NCBI GenBank assembly: GCA_963816545.1
Contig: CAWFLE010000001.1
Span: forward strand, 670,093-734,092
DNA: 64,000 bases
DNA from: Albimonas sp963816545
GTDB lineage: Bacteria; Pseudomonadota; Alphaproteobacteria; Rhodobacterales; Rhodobacteraceae
Direction: 5' to 3'
Shown here: piece by piece, positions 9,946-20,733 of the stretch
Layout of the letters: each line of letters begins with the position of its first letter
Numbering within the stretch: position 1 is the first letter of the stretch
Made by a program: the position numbers and the translations under genes
Notes under the pieces: model-generated
Seen by the model: only the letters and a program-made list of their open reading frames with translations
Database searches by the model: none
Told to the model about the DNA's origin: nothing

Positions 9946-11043
9946 ATGGCCCTCACGCTGAGCATCTGGGAACACGCCGCCCGCGCGCGGGCCGAGCTGC
10001 GCATCGGCGCGGCCATCGTGCTGGTGCGGGAGGATGCGGGCGTCCTCGCTGGCGCGGCCGAGACGCTGACCGCCCAGCGGCTGGAGGATCTCCGCGCCGC
10101 CGGCCCCACGGATCTGGTGATAACCGCATGGCGCGCGCACACACTCAAGGCGCGGGCCTATGACGGCGACGTGGCGCGGATCATCCTCACGCCGGACTTC
10201 AGCCTCGCCCGCATCCGCGCGACGGCGGACCCCGCGCAGGATCTGACGGCGCCGATGAAAGGGCCCTACCAGACCCGCCGCGGCGGCGACGCGGGCCTCC
10301 ACCGCGCGGCCGTGCGCCTCGCCAAGCAGGCGCAGCTTCTGCCGGCCGCGCTGGTCTCCGCCCTGCCCTCGCGCGCCGACGCCGAGTCGCTGGCCGCCCG
10401 CCACGGCCTCTCGGTCGTGGACGCCGACGCGCTGCTGGAGGCCGAGACCCGCGCCATCGGCATGCTCCCCGTCTCCGCCGCCCGCGTGCCGCTAGAGGCG
10501 GCCGGCGCCTCCCGCGTCCACGTCTTCCGCCCCGAGGACGGGACCGAGGAGCACTACGCCATCGAGATCGGCGCCCCTGACCGCTCCCGGCCCGTGCTCG
10601 CCCGCCTCCATTCGGCCTGCTTCACCGGCGACGTCCTCGGCTCCCTGAAATGCGACTGCGGCCCCCAGCTTCGCGCAGCCTTGGCGGCGATGTCGGCCGA
10701 GGGCTCGGGCGTGCTCCTCTACCTCAACCAGGAGGGGCGCGGCATCGGCCTCGCCAACAAGATGCGGGCCTACTCCCTCCAGGATCAGGGCTTCGACACG
10801 GTGGACGCCAACCACCGCCTGGGGTTCGAGGATGACGAGCGCGATTTCCGCATCGGCGCCACCATCCTGCGCCGGCTCGGGTTCCGTTCGGTCCGGCTGC
10901 TGACCAACAATCCGCGCAAGATCGGGATGATGTCGAACTCGGGGATCGACGTGGTGGACCGCGTGCCCCTCATCGCGGGCGAGAACCCGCTGAACGCGAA
11001 CTACCTCGCCACCAAGGCCGCAAAATCCGGCCACCTGTTGTGA
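9946..11043 (+). CDS. ribA: GTP cyclohydrolase II with degenerate N-terminal RibB-like region
   Basis: First step of riboflavin synthesis: opens GTP to the diaminopyrimidine. The C-terminal half (about 190-365) has the zinc cysteines in HSACFTGD and LKCDCGPQL, then YLNQEGRGIGLANKMRAY, DANHRLGF and LLTNNPRKI. The N-terminal 180 residues align in general layout with DHBP synthase (ELRIGAAIVLVRED), but the acidic DREGE catalytic motif is missing, so this half is probably not a working RibB. Start ATG chosen at the conserved MALTLS; an upstream in-frame ATG has no support. Confidence 0.92.
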   Translation: MALTLSIWEHAARARAELRIGAAIVLVREDAGVLAGAAETLTAQRLEDLRAAGPTDLVITAWRAHTLKARAYDGDVARIILTPDFSLARIRATADPAQDLTAPMKGPYQTRRGGDAGLHRAAVRLAKQAQLLPAALVSALPSRADAESLAARHGLSVVDADALLEAETRAIGMLPVSAARVPLEAAGASRVHVFRPEDGTEEHYAIEIGAPDRSRPVLARLHSACFTGDVLGSLKCDCGPQLRAALAAMSAEGSGVLLYLNQEGRGIGLANKMRAYSLQDQGFDTVDANHRLGFEDDERDFRIGATILRRLGFRSVRLLTNNPRKIGMMSNSGIDVVDRVPLIAGENPLNANYLATKAAKSGHLL

Positions 11044-11161
11044 CCGCCGCCGCGGAGGCGGCCGGCACGCACGCCGCGGTCGCGCCGACTTCCGCTCCGC
11101 AGGCTGCGACCCCCGCCTGCGGAGGCTGGCCAGGTTCGGGACTTGCCGCTTTCGCCGCCCG

Positions 11162-11668
11162 ATGACCCCCGGTCCGGGAGACCTGATCGTCCGCCGCACC
11201 GGCGCGCTGTTCCTCGGCCGCCGTTTCCCCTGCGCCGTAGGCCTCGCGGGAATCGGCTGCAAGCGGGGCGAGGGCGACAACCTCACCCCCCGGGGCGTCC
11301 ACCGGCTCGAATCAGTCCTCTACCGCCCCGACAGGCTCCTCCCGCCGCGCACCCCCCTGCCGCTGCGCGCCATCGGCCCCGCCGAGGGCTGGTCCGACGA
11401 CCCTTCGGACCCGGCTTACAACGCCCTCGTCCCCTGGCCGTCGCGCTGGAGCGCGGAGCGTCTGCGCCGCCCGAACCCGCTCTATGACCTGATCGCGGTC
11501 ACCGACTTCAACCGCGCGCCCATCCGCCGGGGCTGCGGCAGCGCCATCTTCCTGCATGTCTGGAGGGGGCCGCACCGCCCCACCGCCGGCTGCGTCGCCT
11601 TCCGGCGGTCGGACCTGCTCTGGATCCTCGCCCGCTGGCGGCCCGCGTCGCGCATCCTCATCCCATGA
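11162..11668 (+). CDS. L,D-transpeptidase family (YkuD) protein
   Basis: A 168-residue protein with the C-terminal YkuD catalytic motif: the His in FLHVWRG and the TAGCVAF cysteine. No signal peptide is visible. Start is uncertain because the preceding spacer is G/C-rich. Such proteins form L,D cross-links in peptidoglycan or attach proteins to it; the short stand-alone form in alphaproteobacteria has no assigned substrate. It lies between ribA and the YggS gene on the opposite strand. Confidence 0.82.
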   Translation: MTPGPGDLIVRRTGALFLGRRFPCAVGLAGIGCKRGEGDNLTPRGVHRLESVLYRPDRLLPPRTPLPLRAIGPAEGWSDDPSDPAYNALVPWPSRWSAERLRRPNPLYDLIAVTDFNRAPIRRGCGSAIFLHVWRGPHRPTAGCVAFRRSDLLWILARWRPASRILIP

Positions 11669-11684
11669 AGGGGGGCGGGGCGAA

Positions 11685-11701
11685 GGGGGCATCGAGCCCC
11701 C
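11685..11701. repeat. dispersed palindrome, type B copy 2
   Basis: GGGGGCATCGAGCCCCC, the reverse complement of the copies at 5997 and 43203. It is preceded by CGAA, as is the copy at 43203. Confidence 0.7.
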
Positions 11702-11739
11702 TCCGCCCCGCGGATACGCTTCGCGATCCGGGCGCCGGT

Positions 11740-12384
11740 TCAGCCGTAATCCCGTTCTCCGAAGATGGCCGAGCCCACGCGAACATGCGTCGCGCCGAAC
11801 TCGATCGCCGTCTCGAAATCTCCGCTCATGCCCATGGAAAGGCCCGCCAGCCCGTTCCGCTCCGCAAGCTTCGCCAGCAGCGCGAAATGCATGGCGGGAT
11901 GCTCCTCCACCGGCGGGATGCACATCAGCCCCGCCACCGGCAGCTCCATCGCCCGGCAGGCGGCGACCAGCGCGTCCACGTCGGCCGGAACCGCGCCCGC
12001 CTTCTGCGGCTCCTCGCCCGTGTTCACCTGAACGAAGACCCTCGGCGCCGCGCCCCGCGCCTGCGCCGCCTCGGCGATCCTGCGCGCGAGCTTCTCGCGG
12101 TCCACCGTCTGGATCACGTCGAACAGCTCCAGCGCCTTGTTGACCTTGTTGCTCTGCAACGGCCCCACGAGGTGCAGCTCCAGCCCCTCGCGCCTGTGGG
12201 CCCAGCGGCCTTCCGCCTCCTGAACCCGGTTCTCGCCAAACACGAGCTGGCCCTGGTCCAGCACGGCCTGAACCCGATCCTCCGGCTGGACCTTGGACAC
12301 GGCGACCAGCGTCACCTCGTCCCCGGCCCGCCCGGCCTTCCGGCAGGCCTCCGCGATTCGGCGCGTCACGTCCTGAAGGCTCAT
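11740..12384 (-). CDS. YggS-family pyridoxal phosphate homeostasis protein
   Basis: A 214-residue single-domain PLP-binding alanine-racemase-like barrel that controls free PLP levels. The PLP lysine is in TLVAVSKVQP. GENRVQE, HLVGPLQSNK and the C-terminal LSMGMSGDFETAI and VRVGSAIFG are family signatures. It is not a racemase because the second domain is absent. It follows the porin gene but is separated from it by a terminator hairpin (12411-12434). Confidence 0.93.
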   Translation of the reverse strand: MSLQDVTRRIAEACRKAGRAGDEVTLVAVSKVQPEDRVQAVLDQGQLVFGENRVQEAEGRWAHRREGLELHLVGPLQSNKVNKALELFDVIQTVDREKLARRIAEAAQARGAAPRVFVQVNTGEEPQKAGAVPADVDALVAACRAMELPVAGLMCIPPVEEHPAMHFALLAKLAERNGLAGLSMGMSGDFETAIEFGATHVRVGSAIFGERDYG

Positions 12385-12410
12385 GACTTTCCCGACCCTG
12401 AAAAGAGAAA

Positions 12411-12434
12411 GGGAGCGGGCCGAAGCCCGCTCCC
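12411..12434 (-). terminator. rho-independent terminator of the porin gene
   Basis: GGGAGCGGGC / GCCCGCTCCC form a 10-bp stem around TTCG, read on the minus strand. TTTCTCTTTT follows. It lies 26 bases after the porin stop codon. Confidence 0.85.
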
Positions 12435-12460
12435 CATCATGCCGTTTCCGGACTGTCGGA

Positions 12461-13456
12461 TCAGAAGCCGACGGTCAGGTAGGTGACGGCCTGGTAGGCG
12501 TCGCCGCCGCCGTCCACGTCGCCGTACTCGAAGCCGGCCGCCGCGGTCACGCCCGGCGCCAGGGCGTAGGTGACCCAGCCGGCCCAGGTGTCGATGTCCG
12601 AGCCGCCTTCGTCAGACATCGCCCAGCCGCCGGTGATGCCCCAGGGGCCGGTCTTGTAGCCGGCGCCGATCGCGAGATCGTCGGAGTCGGTGCCTTCGTT
12701 GTCCTCGTAGTGGACGCCCAGCACGAAGCCCGCGTAGTTCAGCTCGGTGCCCACGGACCAGACGTTCATGTCATCGACGCCGGCGACCTGAGAGTCGGCG
12801 AAGGTGTAGTCGCCGCCGATCTTCATGCCGAGGCCGCCGAACTCGCCCTCGTAGTTGGCGGCGAGGGACACGATGTCGTCCTGCGCGCCCGAGCCGTTCG
12901 ACGAAGAGGCGTTCCAGGGGGTGTCGCCCGCGCCGTCGAAGCCGGAGTTCGGGTGGTAGGACACGGCGGCGGTGAAGCCGGCGATGGTCGGCGTGGCGTA
13001 ACGGATGCCGATCGGGTCGGCGCCGCCGTCATCGGAGAACGCCATCGGGACCACGCCGAAGCCGTCGTAGTAGGCCAGACGGGCCAGCGGGCCGTACAGG
13101 ATGCCCACGTCGCCGAAGTTGTCGCCGGCGGTGTCGTTCGAACCCACGAGGATCGAGCCGAAGGAGCCGGACACCTGGGCCCAGTTCTCGTCGATCTGGT
13201 CGCCGGTGGTGAAGGCCTCGAGCTCGACGCGGCCGGTGAAGGTCAGGCCGTTGTCGGAAGAGCCCTTGAAGCCGAGGAAGATTTCCCCGTCGCGCAGGAT
13301 CGTGACTTCAGTGTCGCCGGACGGGTTCGCGTCGGAGAGGCCGGCGCCGAAGCCCATGTAGCCGCCGATGGTGCCGACCGGCTTCTCGGCCGCAAAGGCA
13401 GCGCCCGCGGCGGCGGAGGCGACCAGCGCGGTCGTGGCGAAGAGGATCTTCTTCAT
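12461..13456 (-). CDS. outer-membrane porin
   Basis: A 331-residue general porin of the Rhodobacter/Paracoccus type. A clear signal peptide (MKKILFATTALVASAAAGAA, cleavage after AFA) is followed by alternating beta strands such as DGEIFLGFKGSSDNG and FGSILVGSND. The terminal TYLTVGF ends in Phe, required for Bam-mediated assembly. The eyelet region is acidic (many Asp). It likely forms trimers for small hydrophilic solutes. It has its own terminator and a 257-base upstream region, fitting a separately controlled, highly expressed gene. Confidence 0.93.
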   Translation of the reverse strand: MKKILFATTALVASAAAGAAFAAEKPVGTIGGYMGFGAGLSDANPSGDTEVTILRDGEIFLGFKGSSDNGLTFTGRVELEAFTTGDQIDENWAQVSGSFGSILVGSNDTAGDNFGDVGILYGPLARLAYYDGFGVVPMAFSDDGGADPIGIRYATPTIAGFTAAVSYHPNSGFDGAGDTPWNASSSNGSGAQDDIVSLAANYEGEFGGLGMKIGGDYTFADSQVAGVDDMNVWSVGTELNYAGFVLGVHYEDNEGTDSDDLAIGAGYKTGPWGITGGWAMSDEGGSDIDTWAGWVTYALAPGVTAAAGFEYGDVDGGGDAYQAVTYLTVGF

Positions 13457-13713
13457 GGTGTCCCTCGCAGGTGGATTATTGTTTCAGGGCGTTGTCCCAC
13501 CCACCGGATTGTTCCGGCGGGTACGAGGGATGCTTTCGCCTGAACGCCCGTTCCGGTCAATCTCTTTGAAGGACAGCTTTTGCCCGACTTAAGGCGCCTG
13601 TAGCAGTTGAGCCACAAACCGGGCCGCCTCCGAAGGTTTTGCATCGGCTCCGTCCTGCGGATACAGGTGTCCGCGGCGGCGACGGGCCGCCGTCAGGTAG
13701 TGGAGAGTGGCGC

Positions 13714-14241
13714 ATGAAGCGCTCTGGGCTAGCGGGAGCTCTGGCGATCTGCGCGGCCGCGCTCGGCGGTTGCGGCGTGGACCTCGGCGGTCGGCCGGCC
13801 GAGTCGAACATCGACCCCACGCAGGTGGGCGCCGGCGGCACCCGCAGCGACGGGATCGGCCGCATCGGCGACCTCTTCGGCACGGACAGGGCGGAGGAGC
13901 GCCCCGGCGAACGTCTCCAGGTGAACCGCTACCTCTGGCAGGCGTCGCTCGACACGCTGGAGTTCCTGCCGCTCGCGTCCACCGACCCCTTCTCCGGCGT
14001 GATCGCGACCGACTGGTCGGTTTCCCCCACCGCGCAGAACGAGCGTTACAAGGTCGCCGTCCGCATCACCTCGCCCCGGCTGGAGGCGCGCTCGGTCAAT
14101 GTCGCGGTCTACCGCGAGCAGCGGTCGAACGACGTCTGGGTGCCGGTGGAGGTTTCCGACGCCACCCCGCGCCAGATCGAGGACGCGATTCTCACCCGCG
14201 CCCGGCAGCTCCGCGTCGCGGACCTGGAGACGAACGGCTGA
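13714..14241 (+). CDS. DUF3576 lipoprotein
   Basis: A 175-residue lipoprotein. The signal peptide ends in the lipobox LGGC (Cys21). The mature part holds NRYLWQASLDTLEFLPLASTDPFSGVIATDW, here only summarised, which is characteristic of the alphaproteobacterial DUF3576 family. The start is the ATG after GGAGAGTGGCGC. It is immediately upstream of leuS, a conserved neighbour. Function is unknown; an envelope role is inferred from the lipobox only. Confidence 0.85.
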   Translation: MKRSGLAGALAICAAALGGCGVDLGGRPAESNIDPTQVGAGGTRSDGIGRIGDLFGTDRAEERPGERLQVNRYLWQASLDTLEFLPLASTDPFSGVIATDWSVSPTAQNERYKVAVRITSPRLEARSVNVAVYREQRSNDVWVPVEVSDATPRQIEDAILTRARQLRVADLETNG

Positions 14242-14326
14242 TCCCGCGCCGTTGAAATGCGCCCCGGCGCGGCCTAAACGGGTCGCGACCAAGGCCCCTG
14301 CGGCCGAGAACTTCCGGGGACGATCG

Positions 14327-16868
14327 ATGGAGCGTTACGACCACCGCGCGGCGGAGCCCAAATGGCGCGAGGCCTGGGACCAGGCCTCCCTCTTCCGCGC
14401 GCGGATCGACCCCTCGAAGCCCGAAATACTACGTGCTGGAGATGTTCCCCTACCCCTCGGGGCGCATCCATATCGGGCACGTCCGCAACTACGTGATGGG
14501 CGACGTGGTGGCCCGCTACAAGATGGCCCGCGGCTTCAACGTGCTGCACCCCATGGGCTGGGACGCCTTCGGCATGCCCGCCGAGAACGCGGCCATGGAA
14601 CGCCGCGTCCATCCCGGCGACTGGACCTACCGGAACATCGCCGTGATGAAGGAGCAGCTCGCCCCCATGGGCCTGTCGCTCGACTGGTCGCGCGAGTTCG
14701 CCACCTGCGACCCGGAATACTACGCCCAGCAGCAGAGCCTGTTCCTGGACTTCCTCGAAGCCGGCCTCGTCTACCGCAAGAAGTCCGTGGTGAACTGGGA
14801 TCCGGTGGACATGACCGTGCTCGCGAACGAGCAGGTGATCGACGGCAAGGGCTGGCGCTCCGGCGCCCCGGTGGAACGTCGCGAGCTGGTGCAGTGGTTC
14901 TTCCGCATCACCGAGTTCTCCGAGGACCTCCTGACCGCCATCGATTCGCTCGACCAGTGGCCGGACAAGGTCCGCACCATGCAGCGCAACTGGATCGGCC
15001 GGTCCGAGGGCCTCCAGTTCCGCTGGAAGACCGCCAACGCGCCCGAGGGCTTCGAGGAGCTGGAGTTCTACACCACCCGCCCGGACACGATCTTCGGCGC
15101 CTCCTTCTGCGCCGTGGCCGCCGACCACCCGCTGGCGGCGAAGCTGGCGGAATCGGACCCTGAAACCGCCGACTTCATCGCCGAATGCCGCCGCATGGGC
15201 ACCTCCGAGGAAGCCCTGCAAACCGCCCCCAAGCTCGGCCGAGACACCGGCGTCACCGTCCGCCACCCGTTCGAGGACCGCGACGTCCCCGTCTACATCG
15301 CGAACTTCATCCTGATGGACTACGGCACGGGCGCCATCTTCGGCTGCCCCGCCCATGACCAGAGAGACCTCGATTTCGCGCGCAAATACGGCCTGCCCGT
15401 CCTGCCCGTCGTCGTCCCCTCCGACGCCGACCCGACGACGTTCGACGTGGGCGCGGAGGCCTATACCGGCCCCGGCCGCCTCGCGAACTCCCGCTTCCTC
15501 GACGGCCTGTCCATCGACGAGGCCAAGGCCGCCGTCGCCGACCGCATCGAATCCGCCGGCCAGGGCGAGCGCAAGGTCAACTACCGCCTCCGGGACTGGG
15601 GCGTCAGCCGCCAGCGCTACTGGGGCTGCCCGATCCCCGTGGTCCACTGCGAGGCCTGCGGCACGGTCCCCGAGAACAAGGCCAACCTCCCCGTAGAGCT
15701 CCCCAAGGACATCGACTTCTCCGCCCCCGGCAACCCGCTGGACCGTCACCCCACCTGGCGCGACGTCCCCTGCCCCGCCTGCGGCGGCCCCGCCCGGCGC
15801 GAAACCGACACCATGGACACCTTCGTCGACTCGTCCTGGTACTTCGCCCGCTTCACCGCCCCCCGCGCGGACACCCCCACGGACCCCGAAGCCGCGGCCT
15901 ACTGGATGAACGTCGACCAGTATATCGGGGGCGTGGAGCACGCGATTCTCCACCTCCTCTATTCCCGCTTCTTCGCCCGCGCGATGGCCCGCACCGGCCA
16001 CCTCCCCGACACCGCGATCGAGCCCTTCAACGCCCTCTTCACCCAGGGCATGGTCTGCCACGAGACCTATCAGGACCCGAACGGCCGCTGGCTCGCCCCC
16101 GAGGAAGTCAAACCGGCGGACACCGGCTGGCAGACCCTCGACGGCCGCCCCGTCACCACCGGCCCCTCGATCAAGATGTCCAAGTCCAAGAAGAACGTGG
16201 TCGCGCCCGAGGACATCGTGGACCGCTACGGCGCCGACACCGCCCGCTGGTTCATCATGTCCGACTCGCCCCCCGACCGGGACGTGGAATGGACCGCCGC
16301 CGGCGCCGAGGCCGCCCACCGCTTCCTCCAGCGCCTCTGGCGCATCTTCGCCGAAGCGGACCTGCCCGCCCCCGGCGCGCCCATCCCCGACACCGCCGAC
16401 CGCGCCCTCCGCCAGGCCGCCCACCGCGCCATCCGCGACGTAACCGCGGACATCGAGGGCTTCGCCTTCAACAAGGCCATCGCCCGCCTCTACGAACTGA
16501 CCTCGGCGATGTCCCGCGCCTCCGACCCCCACGCGCTCCGCGAATCGCTGGAGATCGCCGCCCGCCTCCTCTCCCCCTTCGTCCCCCACTTCGCCGAGGA
16601 GCTTCACCACGCCCTCGGCCACGACACGCTCCTGACCGGCGCCCCCTGGCCCAAGCCCGACCCCGGCCTGCTGGAGGACGACAGCGTCCTCCTCCCCATC
16701 CAGGTCAACGGCAAGAAGCGCGGCGAGATCCGCGTGCCCAAGACCGCCACGCAGGAGGAGATCCAGGCCCGGGCCCTCGCCGAGGAGTTGGTGCGGAAAT
16801 TCCTCGGCCCCGACGGCCCCCGCAAGGTGATCGTAGTCCCGGGACGCATCGTCAATGTCGTCGCCTGA
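14327..16868 (+). CDS. leuS: leucyl-tRNA synthetase, frameshifted in this sequence
   Basis: Charges tRNA-Leu. The HIGH motif is in GRIHIGHVRNYV and KMSKS in SIKMSKSKKNVV. The CP1 editing domain and the C-terminal HVQVNGKKR-like IQVNGKKRGEI are present. One extra C in the CCC at 14420-14422 separates the first 32 codons (MERYDHRAAEPKWREAW) from the rest. Without it the protein is 846 residues, normal length. As the gene is indispensable, the shift is almost surely an error. The stop overlaps lptE by 14 bases. Confidence 0.95.
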
Positions 16869-17388
16869 CCCCCGCCCCGCCCCCTGCCGTCACGCCTTCC
16901 CGGCGGCCCAGGGCCACCCCCCCGCCGCGCCCGGCCGCCGCGCCGTCCTCGCCGGTCTGCTCCTCGCCGGCTGCGGCTTCACCCCCGCGCTGCGCGAAGG
17001 CGCCCCCGCGCGCGGCCTGCTCAACCGCGTCGCCTACGTCCTCCCCGACGGCCGCATCGGCTTCACCCTGCGCAATTCGCTGGAGGAGCGGCTCGGCCGC
17101 CCCTCCGGCTCCACCCCCTACACCCTCACCGCGAACCTCGTGATCGCGGACTCCGCCCTCGCCATCACCCCCGACAGCTCCATCACCCGCTACGTCCTGC
17201 GCGGAACCTCCGCCTGGTCCCTGACCGGCCCGGACCTCTCCCTCTCCGGCGAGGCGCAGTCCATGTCCGCCTACTCCGCCACCGGCTCCCTCTTCGCCAC
17301 GCGCGCCGCCCGCCGGGACGCCGAGGAGCGGGTCGCCCGCGACATCGGCCAGCGCATCTGGACCGCCGTCGCCGCCGCCTCCGCATGA
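16855..17388 (+). CDS. lptE: LPS-assembly lipoprotein LptE
   Basis: A 177-residue outer-membrane lipoprotein that plugs the LptD barrel and helps lipopolysaccharide reach the surface. The lipobox LLLAGC is preceded by an unusually long N-region, so a later start is possible. The body has the LptE layout with SITRYVLRGTSAWSL. It overlaps leuS and is joined to holA by a 4-base overlap, the usual leuS-lptE-holA order. Confidence 0.85.
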   Translation: MSSPDPRPAPCRHAFPAAQGHPPAAPGRRAVLAGLLLAGCGFTPALREGAPARGLLNRVAYVLPDGRIGFTLRNSLEERLGRPSGSTPYTLTANLVIADSALAITPDSSITRYVLRGTSAWSLTGPDLSLSGEAQSMSAYSATGSLFATRAARRDAEERVARDIGQRIWTAVAAASA

Positions 17389-18401
17389 AGGTCGCCTCCG
17401 CCCGCGTCGCCGCCTTCGCGGCCCGGCCGGACCCCAAGACCGCCGGCCTCCTCCTCCACGGCCCCGACCCCCTGGAGATCGACGCCCTCCGCCAGGCCGC
17501 CGTCGCCGCCCTCCTCGCATCGGCCGGCGAGGGCGCCGAGCTCACCCGCCTCGACGCCGCCGAGGCCCGCCGCGACCCCGCCGCCCTCTCGGACGCGCTC
17601 CGCTCCGGCGGCCTCTTCGGCGGCCGTCCCGTGGTCTGGCTGGAGAACGCCGCCGACGGCGCCGCCGATTCCGTGCAGAACGCCGTCCAGAACCTCCCCG
17701 ACGACGCCGGCCGCCTCCTCGTCACCGCCGGTCAGCTCAACGCCCGCTCCAAGCTCCGCAAGCTGTTCGAGGACGTGCCTCAGCTCGCCTCCCTCGCCGT
17801 CTACCCCGCCGCGCCGGACCGCGCCGCCATCGCCCACCAGCTCCGCGACGCCGACATCCGCGCGGACGAGGACGCGGTGGACGCCCTCCTCGCCTTCGCC
17901 CATGACGCCGAGCCTGCGGACCTGCGCGCCGCGATCCGCTCCCTCTCGATCTACATGCTGTCCTCGGACGCCCCCGCCACGCCCCGGGACGTGGCCGCCA
18001 TCCTCCCCGGCGCGCTGGAAGGCGAGGCCGACGACGTGGTCTCCGCCGCCGCCGCCAAGGATCTCCCCGCCGCGCTGGCCGCCTTCGCCCGCATCTCCGC
18101 CCGGAATTCCGCCGCCATCGAGGTCGGCATGAAGCTCGGCCGCCAGTTCCGCCAGCTCCACCTGCTCGCCTCGGCCGCAGGCGGTCCCGACCAGGCCGTC
18201 GCCGCCCTGCGCCCGCCCCTCTACGGCCCGCGCAAGGACGCCATGCTCCGCGCCGCCCGCCAATGGCCCCTCAAGCCCGCCGAGGCCGCTCTGGAGCTGA
18301 TCCTGAACGCCGAGCTTCAGCTTCGCTCGACCACCGAGACCCCCGCCCACGCCATCGTGGAGCGCCTGCTGGTCCGTCTCTGCACCCTGCGCGCCCGCTA
18401 A
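17385..18401 (+). CDS. holA: DNA polymerase III delta subunit
   Basis: A 338-residue clamp-loader subunit that opens the beta sliding clamp. Features are the N-terminal LLLHGPDPLEIDALR, the central RLLVTAGQLNARSKLRKLFE region, and the C-terminal helical collar domain with AIEVGMKLGRQFRQL. The ATGA overlap with lptE indicates translational coupling. Confidence 0.92.
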   Translation: MKVASARVAAFAARPDPKTAGLLLHGPDPLEIDALRQAAVAALLASAGEGAELTRLDAAEARRDPAALSDALRSGGLFGGRPVVWLENAADGAADSVQNAVQNLPDDAGRLLVTAGQLNARSKLRKLFEDVPQLASLAVYPAAPDRAAIAHQLRDADIRADEDAVDALLAFAHDAEPADLRAAIRSLSIYMLSSDAPATPRDVAAILPGALEGEADDVVSAAAAKDLPAALAAFARISARNSAAIEVGMKLGRQFRQLHLLASAAGGPDQAVAALRPPLYGPRKDAMLRAARQWPLKPAEAALELILNAELQLRSTTETPAHAIVERLLVRLCTLRAR

Positions 18402-18874
18402 AGGTCCGAGAGCGCCCGCGCCAGCGTCCCCTCCGGCGCCGACCCCGCCAGCGGCCGATCGACCGAGACCGCGATCCCCGCCTGCGCCAGCCGCGCCACC
18501 ACCGCCTCCGGCGTCGTCCCCAACGCCGCCGCCAGCTCCGCCGGCGTCCCCTGCAGCACCCGGCTCGCGAAGGCCATCTGCGGCGGCGCGCCCCGCGCGG
18601 CCCCGCCCGAAGGGATCAGGAACAGCGCCGCCCCCGCCGCCGAGAGCGCCAGCGCCGCCGCCATCGGCGCATGGCGCAGATAGGACGTCATCGGCCGCCA
18701 GTTCCGCCACAGATGCAGCGCGAACGGCGCGACCAGCGCCAGGCTCAGCCACTCGTGCATCCCGTGAAACCCCCGCGGCCCCACATGGAAGAACAGCGCG
18801 AGGCCGGAAACGAGAGACACCACGAACAGCCCCGCGATCAGGGGCGTGGCGTAGCGATGCAGAATCTGCGGCAT
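18398..18874 (-). CDS. DUF4405-type membrane protein
   Basis: A 158-residue protein with an N-terminal pair of membrane helices, HIS-rich loop FFHVGPRGFHGMHEW and LVAPFALHLWRNW, the pattern of DUF4405 (cytochrome b561-like haem or quinone membrane domain). A third helix follows, then a soluble C-terminal region of about 55 residues. It converges with holA, overlapping by four bases. Function unknown. Confidence 0.75.
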   Translation of the reverse strand: MPQILHRYATPLIAGLFVVSLVSGLALFFHVGPRGFHGMHEWLSLALVAPFALHLWRNWRPMTSYLRHAPMAAALALSAAGAALFLIPSGGAARGAPPQMAFASRVLQGTPAELAAALGTTPEAVVARLAQAGIAVSVDRPLAGSAPEGTLARALSDL

Positions 18875-18975
18875 GGTCGGACCCTCCTGCGGGCCCGGTC
18901 CTCGCCGCGCCCCGGGACCTCCACGCTCCCCCGCGCCCGCTCCGTCCGTCGCGCGGCGGTTCGCCGCGGCGCGGC

Positions 18976-19890
<915 letters not shown>

Positions 19891-19904
19891 TTCATCGTTC
19901 CTTC

Positions 19905-20733
19905 TCAGGCGGTTGCCGCCACCGACGAGGCTTTGGCCCCCCGCTCCACCAGCTCCCGCGCCAGCGCCCGGTAGGCGAGGCTCCCGGTCGAGCTCGGGTC
20001 ATAGACCAGCGCCGGCACCGCGTAGGACGGCGCCTCGGACAACCGCACGTTGCGCGGGATGATGGTGCGGAACACCACGTCGCCCAGGTTGGCCCTTACG
20101 TCCTGCGCCACCAGCTCGCTGAGATTGTTGCGCTTGTCGTACATGGTCAGCACCACGCCCTCGATGGCGAGGCTGGGGTTCAGGCTGCGCCGGATCTCCT
20201 TGATGGTGGTGAGAAGCTGGCTCAGCCCCTCCATCGCGAAGAACTCGCATTGCAGCGGCACCAGCACCGCATCCGCCGCCGCCATCGCGTTCACCGTCAG
20301 CAGGTTGAGCGAGGGCGGACAGTCGATGATGACGAAATCCCAGGCTTCCAGCAGCTCCCGGTCCCGCAGCGTGCGCTGAAGCCGCCGAGCCCGCCCGGAA
20401 TCCGACACCAGCTCCACATCGGCCGAGGCGAGGTCTCCCTTCGCCGGAATGATCCCGAGCCCCTCAACAGAAGCTGTTCTGAATCAACGACTTGGCAGGC
20501 GTCTCCTGCACCAGCAGGTCATACGAGTTCCGCACGCGCCGGTTCGGCGGCACCCCTACACCCGTGGAGGCATTCCCCTGCGGATCCAGATCCACGATCA
20601 GAACCTTCCTGCCCTGCTCCACCAGCGCCGCCGCAAGATTGATGGTGGTCGTGGTCTTTCCAACCCCGCCCTTCTGGTTGGCGACGGCGAGGATTTGACG
20701 GCGATGGCCGTCAGGTCCGGTCTTGGGGGACAC
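19905..20733 (-). CDS. parA: chromosome partitioning ATPase ParA, frameshifted in this sequence
   Basis: A ParA/Soj ATPase that moves ParB-parS complexes along the nucleoid. The deviant Walker A is in NQKGGVGKTT, the Walker B Asp in IIDCPPSLNLLT, and VPLQCEFFAMEGLSQL is the family signature. One extra base near 20469 (TTCGTT read as TTCTGTT on the coding strand) ends the first frame at QNSFC. Without it the protein is 275 residues, full length. Its start overlaps the rsmG end by 23 bases. Confidence 0.94.

Noticed and set aside
14274..16622. A 782-codon open frame on the minus strand opposite leuS
   Set aside because: It is a Gly/Val-rich low-complexity shadow caused by the high GC third position of leuS codons; leuS has all synthetase motifs.
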